Positions 6,191-6,824 of a DNA stretch of 6,824 bases are shown here, one piece after another. Every line of letters begins with the position of its first letter. Position 1 is the first letter of the stretch. Made by a program: the position numbers and the translations under genes. This DNA comes from Alphaproteobacteria bacterium (GTDB lineage Bacteria > Pseudomonadota > Alphaproteobacteria > UBA3830): NCBI GenBank assembly GCA_025998735.1, contig BNWJ01000071.1:1-6824 (forward strand). The letters run 5' to 3'. The notes under the pieces were generated by a model that saw only the letters and a program-made list of their open reading frames with translations, was not told where the DNA came from and searched no databases.

Positions 6191-6283
6191 AGCGACGGCA
6201 TGATTTCGCAAAAAAACAAGCGACAAGATGCTGTTAACATCAGTCTCCATGTTTTTCTCAAAATTTTCAACCATCTCGAACAT
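6167..6283 (-). CDS. Leader peptide ending Tyr-Leu-Tyr-Trp-Leu
   Basis: A 38-residue ORF with a good AGGGAG ribosome-binding site 4 nt before ATG 6283, sitting about 24 nt after the predicted transcription start. The last eight residues are AAPYLYWL, so two Tyr and the only Trp codon fall just before the stop. The first ten residues align in place with the sister peptide at 4849-4712. The DNA around AAAATTTTGAGAA and CCATATC is shared, but the aromatic codons are different. The likely role is a cis-acting sensor of charged tRNA-Tyr or tRNA-Trp for the binding protein downstream. Too short and variable to be recognised by protein family. Confidence 0.7.
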   Translation of the reverse strand: MFEMVENFEKNMETDVNSILSLVFLRNHAVAAPYLYWL

Positions 6284-6313
6284 AACGCTCCCTATAAAAT
6301 CGATAACACTAGC

Positions 6314-6342
6314 AATATATAGCCAATAACGCCGACTGTCAA
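6314..6342 (-). promoter_or_regulatory. Sigma70-type promoter of the first binding-protein gene
   Basis: TTGACA (6342-6337) and TATATT (6319-6314) are separated by 17 bp. The predicted start is near 6307, giving a leader of about 265 nt before ATG 6042. Layout and -35 sequence match the promoter at 4874-4902. Confidence 0.8.
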
Positions 6343-6365
6343 CTCTTTTGATAAAAAATGTACGC

Positions 6366-6408
6366 GCAATTTGATAATGTCCGGTCGTGCAATTTAGAAA
6401 TGTCCGGT
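6366..6408. repeat. Pair of IS-end-like 20-bp direct repeats
   Basis: GCAATTTGATAATGTCCGGT (6366-6385) and GCAATTTAGAAATGTCCGGT (6389-6408) match at 17 of 20 positions and are 3 bp apart. A partial third copy, GCAATTTGAT, is at 6451-6460. Multiple short repeats with TGTCCGGT resemble transposase-binding ends of insertion sequences, but no transposase is in the window, so at most this is one end or a remnant. Confidence 0.45.
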
Positions 6409-6458
6409 TTTAGTGCAAGAACAAGCCTTCAGCAAAGCAGTACTTTTCTTGCAATTTG

Positions 6459-6492
6459 ATTTGAACCCACAACCTTCTCCTCCGGATGGAGA
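6459..6492 (-). pseudogene. tRNA-Arg(CCG)-like fragment: anticodon and T arms only
   Basis: On the minus strand TCTCC-ATCCGGA-GGAGA (6492-6476) forms a 5-bp anticodon stem with a 7-nt loop. T sits at position 33 and the anticodon is CCG. A 5-nt variable region, GTGGG and TTCAAAT (a T loop with the TTCRA signature) follow in correct spacing. The 3' T strand, acceptor stem and CCA are missing, and no D arm or 5' acceptor is visible. The break coincides with the GCAATTTGAT repeat, consistent with truncation by a mobile element. Chance resemblance cannot be excluded. Confidence 0.4.
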
Positions 6493-6590
6493 TGTCGGTA
6501 GCGTTTAATGAATTTTTATCACTTTCAATGTTATCATCTAATGGCTAAAAACTCAACTTTTTTGTTGTGTGGTTTTTTAATCTCTATGGG

Positions 6591-6667
6591 AGTTAGATTC
6601 CCCGCCGCTTGCGGCGCAAAAAAAAATCCTAAAAGCAGAATCCACTAAATACCCCGCTGCTCTGCGC
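6591..6667. repeat. Two diverged GC-rich palindromic repeats (REP-like)
   Basis: AGTTAGATTCCCCGCCGC (6591-6608) continues into a perfect CGCCGC-TT-GCGGCG hairpin (6603-6616). A related unit, ACTAAATACCCCGCTGC followed by TCTGCGC, lies at 6644-6667 with an incomplete second arm. Both share the layout TA-rich flank, CCCCGC core, closing GCGC. They stand out in AT-rich sequence. Nothing coding is seen in 6343-6713. Confidence 0.5.
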
Positions 6668-6713
6668 TAATCTTGGCCCACAAAAAATAGAATAATAATC
6701 CAGAAAAAGAAAA

Positions 6714-6824
6714 ATCGCGGTAGACGGGGTACGGCTTTGGCGGCCGTCCCCACCCCGCACGGAACCGTGCTGGCGGATTTCCCGCACACGGCTCTTGATA
6801 TTAGCTTTGGATTTTGCTCCTATG
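6714..6824 (-). mobile_element. Group II intron, 3' end (domains V and VI)
   Basis: On the minus strand 6794-6762 folds as domain V: GAGCCGUG/CACGGUUC lower stem with the catalytic AGC (6793-6791), a bulge, then a GCGG/CCGC upper stem capped around GAAA. It closely resembles the textbook domain V but is 33 rather than 34 nt. Three nt later, 6758-6714 folds as domain VI: GCGG pairs with CCGC and leaves an unpaired A (6721). That A is 7 nt before a terminal GAU, as expected for the branch point and a 3' end in AY. The predicted splice junction is 6714/6713. The remaining domains and any reverse transcriptase/maturase would lie right of the window. The 30 nt before domain V contain stops in at least two frames, so no coding part is claimed. 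Confidence 0.85.

Larger units (their letters stand above)
3660..6342 (-). repeat. Ancient tandem duplication of promoter + leader + binding-protein gene
   Basis: Two units of about 1.25 kb lie head to tail: 4902-3660 and 6342-5074 (minus strand). Each runs TTGACA promoter, leader peptide, conserved hairpin, ribosome-binding site with ATATAGATATGGAG, then a 323-codon gene ending GTGGAGT. The copies have diverged substantially, so the duplication is old. Leader blocks such as AAAATTTT, CCATATC and CCAAACT are kept better than the surrounding sequence. Confidence 0.85.

Noticed and set aside
6082..6270. 62-residue ORF from a TTG in the Tyr/Trp leader
   Set aside because: It overlaps the better-supported leader peptide in another frame, uses a TTG start without a good ribosome-binding site and has no counterpart in the sister leader.
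6603..6625. Intrinsic terminator at the CGCCGC hairpin
   Set aside because: The hairpin is followed by A residues on the plus strand, and on the minus strand the T run comes before the stem, so neither direction fits.

Overview
The window looks like a Gram-negative bacterial chromosome of moderate to low GC. An outer-membrane porin supports Gram-negative, and the genes read most like an alphaproteobacterium, possibly host-associated. That placement is by eye only. Every convincing gene lies on the minus strand, so transcription runs right to left.

Right edge (6343-6824): accessory debris. The far right carries the 3' end of a group II intron (domains V and VI). Its body and any reverse transcriptase lie outside the window. 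To its left are GC-rich palindromic repeats, a fragment resembling the anticodon and T arms of tRNA-Arg(CCG), and a pair of IS-end-like direct repeats.

Centre (2068-6342): a TrpXYZ-type (COG2984/4120/1101) ABC importer. There are two paralogous periplasmic binding proteins (5074-6042 and 3660-4628) but only one ATPase (2906-3646) and one permease (2068-2916). Each binding-protein gene has its own sigma70-like promoter, a leader of about 240-265 nt and a short leader peptide. The peptide before the upstream gene ends in Tyr-Leu-Tyr-Trp-Leu. The one before the downstream gene is Phe-rich (FTFFFHIVFF). In both leaders the RNA at these aromatic codons can pair with the Shine-Dalgarno region of the binding-protein gene: 15 bp in one copy, 9+3 bp in the other. 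I see no good terminator hairpin in either leader. The simplest reading is translational attenuation: a ribosome stalled for scarce Phe, or for Tyr/Trp, covers the anti-SD and frees the start site. This would be two paralogous sensors tuned to different aromatic amino acids feeding one transporter, and it is the main finding here.

Left (1-2007): a cysteine-rich porin (679-2007) follows the permease and ends at a clear intrinsic terminator, so it is probably the last gene of the transporter operon or has a weak promoter of its own. Beyond the terminator, a separate strong promoter drives a secreted, Thr-rich protein of unknown function. It has a perfect 127-bp DNA repeat at an 89-codon period and runs off the left edge.
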